DNA of 58,135 nt from Bacillota bacterium (lineage in GTDB: Bacteria; Bacillota; Clostridia; Christensenellales; Aristaeellaceae). A program made the translations under genes and the position numbers. Where the stretch lies: assembly GCA_023404715.1 (NCBI GenBank), contig JAEYAR010000161.1, positions 1 to 58,135 of the forward strand, written 5' to 3'. This document shows, piece by piece, positions 56,777 through 58,135 of this stretch; the stretch's first letter is position 1, and every line of letters starts with the position of its first letter. The notes under the pieces are model-generated. The model saw only the letters and a list, made by a program, of their open reading frames with translations. It searched no databases and was not told the DNA's origin.

Positions 56777-56814
56777 AGCCGTAGAATCCAAATATCGCAT
56801 GAGGAGGAACCGTC

Positions 56815-57996
56815 ATGCTACCCATTTGCGATACCCTTGCGAAACCCCGCGTGCTCGCCATCGGCCTGATGAGCGGCACATCCGCCGACGGCATGGACGC
56901 CGCGCTGGTGGAAATCGAAGGCTGTGGCCTGGCAACGCGCGTACGCCAGCGCGCGTTCGTCTCCCTCCCCTATTCCCAGGAGGTGCGCGCCGCTATCCTC
57001 CGGCTCGCAGGCGGCGAGAGCGGCGGCTCGCACGAGCTGAGCCTGTTTCACTTTCTGCTGGGTAAGCTGTCGCTGGATGCCTGCCTCGCCGTGTGCGAGG
57101 CGGCGGGCGTTTCGCCCGGCGACGTGGATTTCGTCGGCAGCCACGGCCAAACGCTGTATCACATCCCGGTCGCGGAGCGCTACCTCGGCCACGACGTGCG
57201 CGCCACCTTGCAGCTGGGCGAGCCCTCGATCGTCTGCGAGGGGCTGGGCTGCCCCGTCGTCAGCGATTTTCGCGTGCGCGACATGGCGGCGGGCGGCCTG
57301 GGCGCGCCGCTGGTGCCCTACACCGAATACCTGCTCTACCGCAGCGACAGCGAAACCGTAGGCCTGCAAAACATCGGCGGCATCGGAAACCTCACGGTGC
57401 TGCCGCAAGGCGGCGCGCTGGAGGATACGTACGCCTTCGACACGGGCCCCGGCAACATGGTCATGGACCAACTGACGGAGCGCATGACGCGCGGCGCGAT
57501 GCGCTTTGACGAGGACGGGCGGCTGGCCGCCGCCGGCACGGTAAACGCCGGGCTGCTCGCCTATCTGCTGGATGATCCGTATCTCGCTCAAAAGCCGCCC
57601 AAGACCACGGGCCGGGAGCTTTACGGCAGCGGCTATGTCGATAGCCTTATGCAGCGCGGCCGCGCGCTCGGCCTTTCCGACGTCGATGTTCTGGCAACCG
57701 CCACGCGTTTTACAGCGGAATGCGTGCGCGTCGCGGTGGAGCGCTTTTGCCCGGTCCCGCCGGACCGCCTCATCGTGGGCGGCGGGGGCAGCCGCAATCC
57801 CACGCTGCTGCGCTTCTTAAGAGAGGCCCTGTCCATGCCCATTCAAAAAAACGAGGACTTCGGCTATAGCAGCGACGCGAAGGAAGCCGTAGCGTTCGCC
57901 ATCCTAGCTAACGAGTGCCTACACGGCGTATGCAACAACGTGCCCGCCGCCACCGGGGCGCGCCACCCCGTCGTCATGGGCAAAATCAGTTTGTGA
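56815..57996 (+). CDS. anmK: Anhydro-N-acetylmuramic acid kinase AnmK
   Basis: A 393-residue kinase that opens and phosphorylates 1,6-anhydroMurNAc to MurNAc 6-phosphate in peptidoglycan recycling. Motifs: IGLMSGTSADGMDAALVEIEG (phosphate 1 loop, about 16-36), GSHGQTLYH, LGEPSIVCEGLGCPVVSDFRVRDMAAGGLGAPLVP, GGIGNLTVL, DTGPGNMVMD (catalytic-Asp region) and VGGGGSRNPTL. Length is typical. Paired divergently with nagZ. GAGGAGG sits before the ATG. No murQ etherase is in view. The next sequence is a tandem repeat running to the window end. Confidence 0.95.
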   Translation: MLPICDTLAKPRVLAIGLMSGTSADGMDAALVEIEGCGLATRVRQRAFVSLPYSQEVRAAILRLAGGESGGSHELSLFHFLLGKLSLDACLAVCEAAGVSPGDVDFVGSHGQTLYHIPVAERYLGHDVRATLQLGEPSIVCEGLGCPVVSDFRVRDMAAGGLGAPLVPYTEYLLYRSDSETVGLQNIGGIGNLTVLPQGGALEDTYAFDTGPGNMVMDQLTERMTRGAMRFDEDGRLAAAGTVNAGLLAYLLDDPYLAQKPPKTTGRELYGSGYVDSLMQRGRALGLSDVDVLATATRFTAECVRVAVERFCPVPPDRLIVGGGGSRNPTLLRFLREALSMPIQKNEDFGYSSDAKEAVAFAILANECLHGVCNNVPAATGARHPVVMGKISL

Positions 57997-58003
57997 CGAT
58001 CAC

Positions 58004-58135
58004 CCGCGCAAGCGCAGCGAGCGCGCACCCGTTAGGTTTGGGGAGGCCGACGCCTCCCTATCCGTATCCGCGCAAGCGCAGCGAGCGCGCACCCGTTAGG
58101 TTTGGGGAGGCCGACGCCTCCCCATCCGTATCCGC
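58004..58135. repeat. 64-bp GC-rich tandem repeat at window end
   Basis: Units begin CCGCGCAAGCGCAGCGAGCG at 58004 and 58068 and a third starts at 58132 (CCGC, cut by the edge), so the period is 64. Each unit contains GGTTTGGGGAGGCCG with GCCTCCC, the palindrome also found at 31109-31133. Copies 1 and 2 differ by about one base (CCCTA versus CCCCA). The number of copies beyond the window is unknown. Confidence 0.85.

Overview
The window looks like a chromosomal segment of a GC-rich (roughly 60% by eye) low-redox Bacillota, most likely class Clostridia and probably a gut-type saccharolytic anaerobe. Reasons: a YabN-type MazG, HU and RqcP (YabO) cluster, a CheC/CheD chemotaxis set, CUT1 sugar importers without a dedicated ATPase, strong AGGAGG ribosome sites, sigma-70 TTGACA/TATAAT promoters, and a Spo0A-type DNA-binding domain. 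Genus is not assignable from the sequence alone.

Layout. 1-3.2 kb is an accessory edge: a large serine recombinase running off the left end, its small partner ORF, an AT-rich gap, a stand-alone Spo0A C-terminal-domain protein and an XRE repressor. Two tRNA-Ser genes follow (3.2-3.45 kb). 3.6-7.2 kb holds a ferritin-like protein and a large secreted CxxC-repeat/SH3 protein. 7.3-14.5 kb is housekeeping on the minus strand: recD2, ispDF, rqcP, hup, yabN-type mazG and an M1-like peptidase. 15.3-24.4 kb is a tightly coupled chemotaxis operon (two CheW-like proteins, CheR, CheB, MCP, CheY, CheC, CheD, a REC-GGDEF diguanylate cyclase, CheA, CheW), with no flagellar genes in view.

24.5-45 kb is carbohydrate biology: an AraC regulator divergent from a Gfo/Idh-ThuA-Gfo/Idh operon; a GH43 enzyme; a CUT1 ABC importer with one binding protein, one MalF-like and two paralogous MalG-like permeases; a GH2 enzyme with an ArsR-type regulator; a LacZ-type GH2 divergent from a secreted FMN/FAD reductase. 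45-51 kb has a nucleotidyltransferase and a two-component system feeding an FtsX-type ABC exporter. 51-58 kb has a GH130 phosphorylase, a GyrI-like protein, an IlvD/EDD-family dehydratase, a GNAT acetyltransferase and peptidoglycan-recycling NagZ and AnmK. Together the genes suggest import and intracellular breakdown of plant or host glycans, with chemotactic signalling.

The most unusual signal is non-coding. Two intergenic loci (about 30.70-30.92 kb and 44.71-44.97 kb) carry the same array of hairpins. Conserved single-stranded blocks are retained and at least three stem base pairs differ by compensatory change, and each array is bracketed by two copies of a locus-specific palindrome. Around it lie GC-rich 32-bp and 64-bp tandem repeats sharing a second palindrome. 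I do not recognise this element family.
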